Shown: positions 1 to 7,914, numbered from the stretch's first letter. The stretch: 20,181 nucleotides of DNA from JAKBCQ01 sp021807585 (GCA_027325115.1 DAHWFG010000133.1:1-20181); one strand, 5' to 3'. Notes: generated by a model not told the origin, from the sequence alone. Program-made: numbers and translations.

Positions 1-650
1 CTAACAAAATCTGAACTCATCCCTGACGACATCAATTGAATCCCTGAAGCAGACTGAAGGCCGGATTGAAAGCAGACGCCAGACGATGCCCGGCTCGCGT
101 GAGTCGTCGAGTTCGACTTATCGTAAACGGTTGCCGGATCGCGGATTACGTCAACAAAATCGCGTCGTTGATCGGTAAAGTGTCGACTCAAGTTTCCGAG
201 CCGGTCCAATTCTTGCGTGTCTGGTTTGTTCCGGTTGTCTGATTTGTTCGGGCTCAGTTTTCCGAGCCGGTCCAATTCTTGGGTGTCTGGTTTGATTCGG
301 CATTCAAATCTTGGCTGTCTGGTTTGTTCGACATTCCGTGGGTGTCTGGTTTGTTTGTGTTCCGTGGGTGTCTGGTTTGTTTGTGGGTGTCTGGTTTGTT
401 CGAAACTCATTTTCGTCGATCGTGGACGGAATTTCCCGATCGGTCGGGCGCCATCGGAATCGGAGGAATCTGGATCGTTTTCGCCGGTTCCCTGTTGCGC
501 GAACGCGGTCGCGACGGTTATCCTGGAGCGATCCGGCGAAACCCCGCGAAGCCGCTCGGCGTCGACCGCCCCCCGTCGTCGTTCCCAAACTCGAAATCGG
601 CCGAAGCGGGATTCGCGACCGCAACCTCGATATCGGGGAACTTCGTAGAT
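1..650. other. Non-coding region upstream of sthA
   Basis: No gene is supported here. Open frames run through 217-650 on both strands, but their translations are only the repeat array (Trp/Phe/Val/Cys-rich low complexity) followed by Arg/Pro/Ser-rich shadow sequence, and none resembles a known protein. One of these frames is simply the upstream continuation of the sthA frame. The first 190 bases show no recognisable structure apart from short similar words (TGAAGCAGAC, TGAAAGCAGAC). The 191-402 stretch is the repeat array listed separately. The 403-650 stretch presumably contains the sthA promoter, but I see no convincing -35/-10 pair. Confidence 0.6.
191..402. repeat. Degenerate tandem repeat array, core GGGTGTCTGGTTTGTTCG
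   Basis: Seven copies of an 18-base core (consensus GGGTGTCTGGTTTGTTCG, some ending TTTG) occur at about 215-232, 233-250, 283-300, 313-330, 340-357, 366-383 and 385-402. At larger scale, a unit of about 40 bases beginning AGTTTCCGAGCCGGTCCAAT is present twice, at 191-231 and at 257-297 with one extra T. A 26-base unit starting TTCCGTGGGTG is tandemly repeated without a gap at 334-359 and 360-385. The copies differ by substitutions and spacing, so the array looks like a diverged, locally expanded intergenic repeat rather than a CRISPR (there are no constant-length spacers). It runs to within about 250 bases of the sthA start. Function unknown. Confidence 0.85.
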
Positions 651-2075
651 ATGTCGCTACAAGAATTCGACCTGATCGTGATCGGATCGGGCCCCGCGGG
701 CGAAAAGGGAGCGGCGCAGGCCGCGTATTTCGGCAAATCGGTCGCGTTGATTGAAAGAGAACCCGTTCTCGGCGGCGCCGCGGCGAACACCGGAACGCTG
801 CCTTCGAAGACGCTCCGCGAGACGGCGCTTTACCTTTCGGGATTCCGCGGCCGTAAGCTTTACGGGCTCGATATTCAGCTCAAAAAAGATTTGAACGTCC
901 GCGACCTGCTTGCGCGTGAGCGGATCGTCAAAGAAAACGAGCGGGCGCGGATTCAAGAGAACCTCAAACGCCACAAGGTGACGGTCTTTTCGGGCGCGGC
1001 GTCGTTTGTCGACCCGCATACGATCTCGGTCCGGCCGGCTCGCTGTCCCGAGCTGCTGATCCAGGGGAAGGTGATTCTGATCGCGACGGGCTCGTACCCG
1101 TACCGGCCCCCCGATTTCCCGTTCCACGACCCGCGCGTGTACGATTCGGACACGATCCTGGCGCTCCACGACATCCCCAAATCGATGCTGGTCGTCGGCG
1201 GAGGCGTTATCGGTTGTGAATATGGTTGTATGTTCGCCGCCTTGGGAGTGAAGACGACCGTCGTCGAAAAGCGCGACCGGCTCGTCGGCTTTCTCGATTC
1301 CGAGATCGCCGAATCGCTCCGAGCACGCATGGAAACAATGGGCGTGGATATGCTTATGCCCGATTCGGTTGAGACCGTCCACGACGGCGAGTCGATCGGC
1401 GTTCTGATGAAATCGGGCGCAACCCTCGAGGTCGAGACGATCCTCGTTTCGTCGGGGCGATGCGGAGCGGTTGAATCGCTGGCGCTCGACAAGTGCGGAG
1501 TCGCGGCGGGGGAGCGGGGACAGATCCACGTCAACGAGCATTATCAAACGAACGTTCCGCACATCTACGCCGCGGGAGACGTGATCGGCTTTCCGGCGCT
1601 CGCGTCGACTTCGATGGAGCAGGCGCGTGTCGCGATGGTGCACGCGTTCGATCTCAAGTACAAAACCGAGGTCGCGACGATCCTTCCCTACGGTATTTAC
1701 ACGATTCCCGAATGTTCGATGGCGGGCTTTACCGAAGAGGCGCTGATCGCCAAAAAAATCGCATACGTGGTCGGCAAGGCTTCTTACGCGGGAAACAGCC
1801 GCGGCCAAATCATCGGCGATTGCGAGGGGTTTCTCAAACTCCTTTTCGCCGAGGAGGATATGAAGCTGTTGGGGGTTCACATCATCGGCGAACTCGCCAC
1901 CGAACTCGTTCATCTGGGACTTTCGGCGCTTCTGACAAACGCCGGCGCCGATTTGTTCATTCGTACGTGTTATAATTACCCTACGCTTTCCGAATTGTAC
2001 AAATACGCAACTTACGACGCCCTGGGTCGACGCGCAGCGCATCGAGGCGCGACTTTCGACCCTGAATCGACGTAA
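651..2075 (+). CDS. sthA: Soluble (Si-specific) NAD(P)+ transhydrogenase
   Basis: This 474-residue cytosolic flavoprotein would transfer hydride between NADPH and NAD+ to balance the two pools. The N-terminal FAD dinucleotide fold is seen as VIGSGPAGEKGA. A second Rossmann motif (VVGGGVIGCEYG) binds the nicotinamide nucleotide. The FAD-contacting AAGDVIGFPALA segment and a C-terminal dimerisation domain (VHIIGELATELVHLG, then NYPTLSELYKYA) complete the family architecture. The flavin-proximal motif reads GGAAANTGTLPSKTLRE: both cysteines of the disulfide reductases are absent, as expected for a transhydrogenase rather than a lipoamide or mercuric reductase. Length matches the family (about 465 residues). 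ATG 651 was chosen because homology begins there (MSLQEFDLIVIG); the frame is open upstream into the repeat array but that part looks non-coding. A weak GGGGAA lies 10 bases upstream. The phosphodiesterase gene starts 23 bases downstream, so co-transcription is likely. Confidence 0.92.
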   Translation: MSLQEFDLIVIGSGPAGEKGAAQAAYFGKSVALIEREPVLGGAAANTGTLPSKTLRETALYLSGFRGRKLYGLDIQLKKDLNVRDLLARERIVKENERARIQENLKRHKVTVFSGAASFVDPHTISVRPARCPELLIQGKVILIATGSYPYRPPDFPFHDPRVYDSDTILALHDIPKSMLVVGGGVIGCEYGCMFAALGVKTTVVEKRDRLVGFLDSEIAESLRARMETMGVDMLMPDSVETVHDGESIGVLMKSGATLEVETILVSSGRCGAVESLALDKCGVAAGERGQIHVNEHYQTNVPHIYAAGDVIGFPALASTSMEQARVAMVHAFDLKYKTEVATILPYGIYTIPECSMAGFTEEALIAKKIAYVVGKASYAGNSRGQIIGDCEGFLKLLFAEEDMKLLGVHIIGELATELVHLGLSALLTNAGADLFIRTCYNYPTLSELYKYATYDALGRRAAHRGATFDPEST

Positions 2076-2098
2076 CGCTCGTCGTGAGGAGACGCTCT

Positions 2099-2875
2099 AT
2101 GAAAGTGACCCTCGTGCCGTCTGCGGTCGCGGCCGACGGCTCGGCGCCCGCCTCGATTCAGCACCTTACGTCGTACCTTGTCGACGAATCGGTCGTGATC
2201 GACGCGGGGTGTGTCGGCTTTCTCGACGATCCCGAAAAGCAAGCGAACGTCCGCCGCGCTTTCCTCTCGCACACGCATCTCGATCATATCGCGTCGTTGC
2301 CGATCCTCGTCGAAAACGCGTATCGCGCACACCGCCCTGGGATCACGATTTATGGAAGCGCTTATGTCATATCATGCTTGAAATCAAACATATTTAATTG
2401 GGATGTTTGGCCCGATTTCTTCGCGCTCTCGACCGCGGAGACGCCGTTCTTGCGGTTCGAGACGCTCGAGCCGGGGCGGAGCGTCGCGGTCGACGGCCTT
2501 CTCGTCACGCCGATCGAGGTGAATCACGTCGTGCCGACGTTCGGCTTCGTGATCGAGGACGAGAACTCGGCGATCGTCGTCTCGTCGGACACCGGTCCCA
2601 CCGAGGCGATCTGGGAACGTGCGCGTTCGACCAAAAATCTCAAGGCGGTATTCCTCGAGGCGACTTTCCCCGCCGAGATGCACAGGCTCGCCGATCTCTC
2701 CAAACATCTCACCACCGCGACCTTCGCGCGCGAGGTCGAAAAGATCGATCGATCGGTGCGTGTAATCGCCGTACATATTAAAGCAAGATTTCATGAACAA
2801 GTTGTGACTGAACTCGAGGCGTTGCGGCTTGCCAATATCGAGATCGGTCGATTCGGAATCCCGTATTGTTTTTAA
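2099..2875 (+). CDS. Class-II-type 3',5'-cyclic nucleotide phosphodiesterase (metallo-beta-lactamase fold)
   Basis: This 258-residue metallo-hydrolase is predicted to hydrolyse cAMP (or another 3',5'-cyclic nucleotide). The zinc-binding motif HTHLDH is at residues 58-63. Further metal or catalytic residues typical of the fold follow: His143 in NHVVPTFGF, Asp164 in SSDTGP, His203 in SKHLTT and His226 in the terminal HIK. The combination SDTGP, E-x-(T/S)-F, HLT and HIK is the signature of the class-II PDE family (PDEase_II) rather than of glyoxalases or beta-lactamases. The start at ATG 2099 is fixed by a strong GAGGAG ribosome-binding site at 2086-2091; a GTG at 2084 in the same frame overlaps that site and is rejected. 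It lies between sthA and a receiver-adenylate cyclase gene on the same strand, which supports a role in cAMP turnover. Codons near 2345-2405 are unusually AT-rich (two ATA codons). Substrate choice cannot be read from sequence alone. Confidence 0.8.
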   Translation: MKVTLVPSAVAADGSAPASIQHLTSYLVDESVVIDAGCVGFLDDPEKQANVRRAFLSHTHLDHIASLPILVENAYRAHRPGITIYGSAYVISCLKSNIFNWDVWPDFFALSTAETPFLRFETLEPGRSVAVDGLLVTPIEVNHVVPTFGFVIEDENSAIVVSSDTGPTEAIWERARSTKNLKAVFLEATFPAEMHRLADLSKHLTTATFAREVEKIDRSVRVIAVHIKARFHEQVVTELEALRLANIEIGRFGIPYCF

Positions 2876-2877
2876 AC

Positions 2878-2893
2878 GGGGCGCTTCGCGCCC
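2878..2893 (+). promoter_or_regulatory. Intercistronic GC-rich stem-loop
   Basis: GGGCGC (2879-2884) pairs perfectly with GCGCCC (2888-2893) around a TTC loop. It begins 3 bases after the phosphodiesterase stop codon and ends 14 bases before the cyclase ATG. There is no T-run after it, so it is unlikely to be an intrinsic terminator. It could instead protect the upstream message or limit translation of the cyclase, which has no clear Shine-Dalgarno sequence. The pairing is seen; the role is inferred. Confidence 0.4.
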
Positions 2894-2907
2894 GGGTGAA
2901 TCAAGCC

Positions 2908-4050
2908 ATGCCCCGCGTACTTGTCGTCGAGGACAGCCCCACCCAGGCGCGCCGTCTCGCGTTCATTCTTGAGGACGAGGGTTTCGAGGTCGAAACCGTC
3001 GGCGACGCCGAAACCGCTTTCGCCAAACTTGTCGACGGCGGTTTCCAGATCGTCGTCAGCGACCTGCACCTGCCGGGGGACAGCGGCTTCGATCTTTGTC
3101 GTAGGATCAAGGATTCTCCCGAGACGAAACGGCTGCCGATCGTCGTTTGTACGAGCCAGGCCGATCCCGTGAACGTGCTGCGGGGCCTTCAGGCGGGCGC
3201 CGACGGCTTTATCACCAAGGGGCGCGAGCCCGAGGAGATCATCGGCTGTGTCCGCCGCGCGCTCGCTCGGCCCGTCGAGGATCGCCGCGCCGAGACGAAG
3301 CACGTTTCGTTCCTGGGGCAAGATTTCGCGATTGAAACGGGTCGCGAGCCGCTGCTTGATATTCTTGTCACGGCGTTCGAGGACGTCGTTCGGCTTAACC
3401 AACGGATCGAGCTCGAAACACATCGAAGTAACGAGCTCTTGCGTGTGATTCTTCCCGATGAGATCATCGCCGAGCTACGGGGAACAAACGCCGTCAAGCC
3501 GAGGCGACGCGAGAACGTCGCGGTGATGTTCGCCGATATCGTCGGCTTCACGCGTTACTGCGAGGCGCACACTCCCGACGACGTCGTTTCCTATCTTCAG
3601 AATCTCGTGGAAGAATGGGAGGAGATCGCGGCGCGGCACGGGGTCGAGAAGATCAAGACGATCGGCGACGCGATGATGGCCGCGAGCGGGCTTTTGAAAA
3701 AGGCGGAGAATCCCGTGCTTCAATGCGTCAAAGCGGGCGTCGAGATGATCGCCGCGGCGCACCAGTCCCCCCCCGGCTGGAACCTCCGAGTCGGCGTTCA
3801 TACGGGACCCGTCGTCTCCGGAGTTCTCGGCAGACGTCAATATTTGTTTGATCTTTGGGGCGATACCGTGAACGAGGCCGCGCGGCTCGAAAGCCACGGA
3901 GTCGCGGGATCGATCACGCTCAGCGTCGAGGCCTGGAGTAAAATCGCGAACGTCGCGATCGGCGAATCGCTCGGTAAAATCCCGGTCAAAGGAAAAGGCT
4001 ATCTTGAGATCATCCGATTTATTGAGTTTAAAAACGAACATGTATTGTGA
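2908..4050 (+). CDS. Response regulator fused to class III adenylate cyclase
   Basis: A 380-residue cytosolic signalling protein with an N-terminal receiver domain and a C-terminal class III nucleotide cyclase domain. The receiver (residues 3-118) has the acidic pair Glu8-Asp9, phosphoacceptor Asp52, Thr82 and Lys104. A helical linker (about 140-200) leads to the cyclase domain (about 203-345). Both metal aspartates are present (Asp210 in FADIVGFT, Asp254 in GDAMMAA). The purine-specifying pair is Lys250 and Asp315 (in FDLWGDTVN), which points to ATP, so cAMP is the expected product. Transition-state residues Asn322 and Arg326 are also intact. ATG 2908 is chosen because the receiver fold starts immediately; in-frame GTG 2896 and TTG 2866 are possible, the latter overlapping the upstream gene. 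Activity should depend on phosphorylation by an unlinked histidine kinase. It sits directly behind a cyclic nucleotide phosphodiesterase gene. Confidence 0.9.
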   Translation: MPRVLVVEDSPTQARRLAFILEDEGFEVETVGDAETAFAKLVDGGFQIVVSDLHLPGDSGFDLCRRIKDSPETKRLPIVVCTSQADPVNVLRGLQAGADGFITKGREPEEIIGCVRRALARPVEDRRAETKHVSFLGQDFAIETGREPLLDILVTAFEDVVRLNQRIELETHRSNELLRVILPDEIIAELRGTNAVKPRRRENVAVMFADIVGFTRYCEAHTPDDVVSYLQNLVEEWEEIAARHGVEKIKTIGDAMMAASGLLKKAENPVLQCVKAGVEMIAAAHQSPPGWNLRVGVHTGPVVSGVLGRRQYLFDLWGDTVNEAARLESHGVAGSITLSVEAWSKIANVAIGESLGKIPVKGKGYLEIIRFIEFKNEHVL

Positions 4051-4130
4051 TCCGGCTCGTCGATCGGCTCGTTTCATCAGATCGTTGAGAGACGGCGAAC
4101 CTCTTAACGAGCCGTCTTCGCGAACGTGAT

Positions 4131-4158
4131 TATAAAAACGAATCGATTTACCAATCGA
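4131..4158 (-). terminator. Possible intrinsic terminator of the oxidoreductase gene
   Basis: Read on the minus strand, a 6-base stem (TCGATT / AATCGA with a GGTA loop, 4143-4158) is followed by TCGTTTTTATA, about 10 bases after the minus-strand stop codon. The stem is short and AT-rich, so the call is tentative. The + strand between the two convergent genes also contains CGGCTCGTT (4065-4073) and its complement AACGAGCCG (4106-4114), a wide inverted repeat without a T-run that could end the cyclase transcript. Confidence 0.4.
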
Positions 4159-4167
4159 CATTATTAT

Positions 4168-5208
4168 TTACAAATAATATGCCGTTTTTAGAAGGGTTTC
4201 AATCGTTTTCATTTGTTCCAGGCCGTCCTCGGCGGGAGGTTCGAGCTTTCGCGATCGAACCGAGCGCGCGAACGCGTCCACCATCGCGGCGTATTGGTTG
4301 TAACCGTCGAACGTGAGCGTCCGCTCCGATTCGACCGCGGGTTTTTCGGCATTTTTTTCGTTCGAGGCGCCCGCTTCTCGCACCAAACTTTCGACGTCGA
4401 CGCCTCGGTCTCGGACGATCGCAGTCGGGAGCTCGGGAGGCAGAAACGCTCGCGGAATCTCGACGACTCCGTCGGTCCCGACGATCTCGATCGAACACCG
4501 AAACGGTTCCTCAAATCCGCAATCGAGCACGCCGATGATCCCCGATGGAAACGCGAACTGAGCGACAAGCGTGAGATCGACGCCCGTTTCGCCGCGTCTT
4601 GCAAATGCTTTTACATGAGTTGGTTCGGCGTCCGCGAAAAGCCGCGCCGCGCTCACTCCGTAGCAGCCGACGTCGAAGAGCGCGCCCCCGCCGCGTGCGG
4701 GATCGAGCCGCCAATCACCCGGATCGATCGGGAACGAGAATGAAGTTCGAATCAGCCGGATATCGCCGATCGCCCCCGAATCGATCAACTTTCTAATCGC
4801 TTCCACACGCGGTTGAAAACGCCACATGAACGCTTCCATAAGTAAAACGCCCCTTGCGCGGCATGCGGCGGTCATTCGCTCGGCCTCGGCGACGGTTCGC
4901 GCCAGCGGCTTTTCGCACAGAACGTGCTTGCCCGCGTGGGCGGCGGCGATCGTCCAGGGTTCATGAAGTTCGTTGGGCAGCGGGATATAAACCGCGTCGA
5001 TCGCGGGATCGGCGAGCAATTCCTCATAAGAGCCGTAAGAACGGGGAATCTGGAACTCATGAGCCCAGGCCCGCGCCGCGGCGCGGTCTCGGCTCGCGAT
5101 CGCCGCCAATTCGCCCGTTTGGGAACCTTGAATTCCAGGAATCAGGCCGCGTCGGCTGATCCGAGCGCACCCCATGATCCCCCACCGCAGTTTTGATTCG
5201 CTCGCCAT
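4168..5208 (-). CDS. Gfo/Idh/MocA family NAD(P)-dependent oxidoreductase
   Basis: A 346-residue cytosolic dehydrogenase of the Gfo/Idh/MocA family, whose members oxidise or reduce sugars, inositols and related polyols with NAD(P)(H). The N-terminal Rossmann fold shows WGIMGCARIS (residues 9-18) and an AIASRD segment after the second strand. The conserved catalytic-lysine motif is Glu99-Lys100-Pro101. The C-terminal substrate domain begins near residue 115 and contains the characteristic GGGALFDVGCYGVSAAR. The overall pattern resembles the xylose/dihydrodiol dehydrogenase branch, but the substrate cannot be named. ATG 5208 is preferred, with GAGGT 10 bases upstream (5219-5223); an in-frame GTG at 5232 would add 8 residues. 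It is transcribed alone, convergent with the cyclase gene and divergent from the fatty-acid block, so its context does not identify a pathway. Confidence 0.85.
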   Translation of the reverse strand: MASESKLRWGIMGCARISRRGLIPGIQGSQTGELAAIASRDRAAARAWAHEFQIPRSYGSYEELLADPAIDAVYIPLPNELHEPWTIAAAHAGKHVLCEKPLARTVAEAERMTAACRARGVLLMEAFMWRFQPRVEAIRKLIDSGAIGDIRLIRTSFSFPIDPGDWRLDPARGGGALFDVGCYGVSAARLFADAEPTHVKAFARRGETGVDLTLVAQFAFPSGIIGVLDCGFEEPFRCSIEIVGTDGVVEIPRAFLPPELPTAIVRDRGVDVESLVREAGASNEKNAEKPAVESERTLTFDGYNQYAAMVDAFARSVRSRKLEPPAEDGLEQMKTIETLLKTAYYL

Positions 5209-5751
5209 CGGATCGCGTACCTCGATTCGCACCCGTCGATTCCGATCGACGTCATTGAAGACGTCGTCACGCCCTCAAGATCGTCGATCGCCGTGGCGTT
5301 CGCAAGCGGCCGGCGATTCCGCTCCGAACCGCCGCGGTTCGGTTTTTATCGAGGTTGTCAAATCGTTATGAGACGAGAATTCCTCCCTCGTCGAAGCGAT
5401 CTCGCCGCGAATCGATCTTTTGATTCGGGCTTTCGCTTGTTCCGCGGCGTAGAATGGCGGTGGAGAAGAAACGCCGCGAAGGGGGACCGAGCCGGCTCAT
5501 TTCCAGCCGATTGCGTGCTCGATCGCCGTGTGGTCGTCGGCGGATGAAACCAGGCGGTTCCTATGCGCGCCGGCTGCGTAAGCGAAGCTCGGCGGTCGAT
5601 CCGATCGATCGGAACGCGTGGGGAAATCCCCGGCGCGTAACGACGACGTATCGCCGCGAACGGCTCGTGATCGGAGGCATGGGGATCGAATTCGGTCGTA
5701 AGGCGATCGGATTTCGGTCGGCTCGTTGCTCTTCTTATGAAAGGATGAGGC
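5209..5751. other. Divergent intergenic region with no supported gene
   Basis: A gap of about 540 bases separates the minus-strand oxidoreductase from the + strand fadJ. Several short frames cross it on both strands, but they encode Arg/Ser-rich shadow sequence without recognisable domains. It should contain both divergent promoters. A perfect TTGACA occurs on the minus strand near 5355, but no -10 is suitably spaced. The one clear element is a + strand intrinsic-terminator structure at 5324-5347 (listed separately). Confidence 0.5.
5324..5347 (+). terminator. Strong rho-independent terminator without an obvious gene
   Basis: CCGAACC (5324-5330) and GGTTCGG (5336-5342) form a perfect 7-base stem around GCCGC, followed immediately by TTTTT (5343-5347). 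This is a textbook intrinsic terminator on the + strand. The nearest + strand gene upstream ends at 4050 and the intervening gene runs the other way, so the transcript it ends is unknown. On the minus strand the structure lacks a following T-run, but it would lie in the oxidoreductase leader. Confidence 0.7.
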
Positions 5752-7914
5752 ATGGCCAACGCAATCACGTTCGAGGAGCTCGAAGGGGGCTTCGGCCTGG
5801 CGACATTGAACGTCGCCGACGCCAAGGTGAACACGCTCGGTCGACGGATTCTCGGCGAGCTCGCCGAACTCGTCGGTCGGCTCGAGTCGCGATCCGACCT
5901 GCGCGGGTTGCTGTTTCGGAGCGGCAAGCCGGGCCAGTTCATCGCGGGCGCCGATCTGAAGGAACTGGGCGCCTTGGCGTTCGCGCCTAAGGAACAGGCG
6001 TCCAAGGGTTTGGCGCTCGGTCACGAGCTGTTCGGCAAGGTGAGTAAGCTGCCGTTCCCGACGGTCGCGCTCATCGACGGAACGTGCCTGGGAGGGGGAA
6101 CCGAACTCGTGCTGGCGATGGACGAACGGATCGCGTCCAAGAGTCATGAGACGAAAATCGGCCTTCCCGAGGTGAAAGTCGGCCTGATCCCGGGTTGGGG
6201 AGGGACACAACGCCTACCGAGGCTCGTCGGCCTGCACGCGATCGAGATGATCACATCGGGAGAACCCGTTTCAGCCGAGCGAGCCGCGGCGATCGGCCTC
6301 GTTTTCGACGCGGTTCCCGTCGAGAACCTGATCGACGAGGGGAAACGAGTCGTCGAGATTTTGCGACATGATGACATGTGGAAACATCAACGCGAACGAC
6401 GATCGCAGCCGCTCGGTCTGTCGATGGATCAAATGATGTTCGCGTTTGGGGCGGCGGAAGGGGTCGTGCGGGAGAAGACGAAGGGGCGATACCCCGCTCC
6501 GCTCGCGGCGCTGGCGGCGATGCGCAACGGAATCAATCTTCCCCTGGCGGAAGGGATCAAAGCCGAGCGTGAGGCGGCGAACGAAGTCGTCGGCACGCCG
6601 ATCTCGGCGAATCTGATCTCGGTCTTTTTCATGAACAGTCGTTTATCTCGAGATCCCGGGGTTGATAATCCCGAGGTGAAGCCGCGCCCGATCCGTCGCG
6701 TCGGGGTGATCGGCGCGGGGTTGATGGGAGCGGGTGTGGCCGCGGCGTTTGCGCGCGGCGGGATCCCTGTCGCGCTGGTCGACGTCGACGAGAGTCGGCT
6801 CGCCGACGGCCTTCGCCGCGCGTCCGAGGTCGTCGCGGGACGAATCAAAATCGGCCGTGCGACGCCCGAAGACTTGGCGCAGATGCTCGCTTTAATGAAT
6901 ACTTCTACAAACATGAATTTGTTTGCGGAATGCGATCTCGTGGTCGAGGCGATCACCGAGAATGAAAAGGCGAAGAGCGAAACGTTCCGCAAGCTCGCCG
7001 AGGTTTTACCCGCGGGAGCGATCGTCGCGAGCAACACGTCGACGATTTCGATCACACGGATGGGGAATTTCGCGCCTTCGGCGGCTCGGTTCATCGGCAT
7101 GCACTTTTTCAATCCTGTCGATCGGATGGCGCTTGTCGAGGTGATTCGGGGCGAGCAAACCGATGACGAGACCGTCGCGACGATCGTGGCGCTTGCCAAG
7201 AAGATCAAAAAGACGCCGATCGTGGTCCGCGATTGTCCGGGTTTCCTCGTCAACAGGGTGTTGTTCCCTTACATGAACGACGCTTTGCAATTGTTGGGCG
7301 AGGGGGTATCGATGGATGCGATCGATCGCGCCGCGACGAATTTCGGTATGCCGATGGGTCCGATCACGCTGCACGACGTCGTCGGGCTTGACACCGCGTT
7401 TTTCGCGGGAAAAGTGCTCGCCGCGGCGTTCCCCGATCGATCCGCCGAGACGCCGATTTTGCAGGAGTTCGTGCTCGCGGGACGGCTCGGGCAAAAGACG
7501 GGTTCGGGCTTCCGCAAGCACGCGGGCAAGAAGGGGAAGCCCGAGGCCGATCCCGAGGCCGAAGCGCTTATCTCCAAACATATCAAGAAGCGTCCAGAGC
7601 CGAGCGAGTCCGAGATCGTCGACCGGATGTTTTTGCCGATGCTGCTCGAGGCGACTCGCGTTCTTGAGGAGAAGATCGTCCGCGATCCCGCCGACGTCGA
7701 CATGGGCTTGATCCTGGGAATCGGCTTCCCTCCGTTCCGCGGCGGAATCCTCCGCTATTGCGATCAGGAGGGCGCCGCGGCGATCGTCGCACGATTGGCG
7801 AAGTTCGCCGATCTCGGCAAGCGCTACGAGCCGACCCAATCGCTCAAAACGCTCGCCGAATCGGGGGGTCGATTCTATCCGACACCGAAACTCGGCGACG
7901 CGTTCGGCGGTTGA
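5752..7914 (+). CDS. fadJ: Bifunctional enoyl-CoA hydratase / 3-hydroxyacyl-CoA dehydrogenase (FadJ/FadB type)
   Basis: The 720-residue multifunctional beta-oxidation enzyme would hydrate 2-enoyl-CoA and oxidise the resulting 3-hydroxyacyl-CoA with NAD+. The N-terminal crotonase domain (residues 1-190) has the oxyanion-hole segment FIAGADLKEL (63-72) and both catalytic glutamates, Glu118 (GGGTE) and Glu140 (GLPE). The 3-hydroxyacyl-CoA dehydrogenase NAD-binding domain begins near residue 315 with VGVIGAGLMGAG. It contains the catalytic-histidine motif GMHFFNPVDRM and EVIRG. The C-terminal dehydrogenase domains include DCPGFLVNR and a second repeat ending GIGFPPFRGG. Length equals E. coli FadJ/FadB (714-729). 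The crotonase part reads more like FadJ than FadB. Start ATG 5752 is supported by AAGGA six bases upstream. A thiolase gene follows 140 bases downstream, the order of the fadBA and fadJI pairs reversed or not depending on species. All catalytic residues are intact. Confidence 0.93.
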   Translation: MANAITFEELEGGFGLATLNVADAKVNTLGRRILGELAELVGRLESRSDLRGLLFRSGKPGQFIAGADLKELGALAFAPKEQASKGLALGHELFGKVSKLPFPTVALIDGTCLGGGTELVLAMDERIASKSHETKIGLPEVKVGLIPGWGGTQRLPRLVGLHAIEMITSGEPVSAERAAAIGLVFDAVPVENLIDEGKRVVEILRHDDMWKHQRERRSQPLGLSMDQMMFAFGAAEGVVREKTKGRYPAPLAALAAMRNGINLPLAEGIKAEREAANEVVGTPISANLISVFFMNSRLSRDPGVDNPEVKPRPIRRVGVIGAGLMGAGVAAAFARGGIPVALVDVDESRLADGLRRASEVVAGRIKIGRATPEDLAQMLALMNTSTNMNLFAECDLVVEAITENEKAKSETFRKLAEVLPAGAIVASNTSTISITRMGNFAPSAARFIGMHFFNPVDRMALVEVIRGEQTDDETVATIVALAKKIKKTPIVVRDCPGFLVNRVLFPYMNDALQLLGEGVSMDAIDRAATNFGMPMGPITLHDVVGLDTAFFAGKVLAAAFPDRSAETPILQEFVLAGRLGQKTGSGFRKHAGKKGKPEADPEAEALISKHIKKRPEPSESEIVDRMFLPMLLEATRVLEEKIVRDPADVDMGLILGIGFPPFRGGILRYCDQEGAAAIVARLAKFADLGKRYEPTQSLKTLAESGGRFYPTPKLGDAFGG

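Noticed and set aside
191..402. The left repeat array as a CRISPR
   Set aside because: Repeats are imperfect, only about 18 bases, with spacings of 0 to 33 bases and no unique spacers. No cas gene is present.
279..650. Extension of sthA into the repeat array
   Set aside because: The 124 extra residues are translated repeat and Arg/Pro-rich sequence. SthA homology starts exactly at the ATG at 651.
657..2042. A 461-codon minus-strand frame opposite sthA (and a similar one at 11218-12351 opposite glpD)
   Set aside because: These are antisense to well-supported genes, with Arg/Asp/His-rich shadow composition and no ribosome-binding site or homology.
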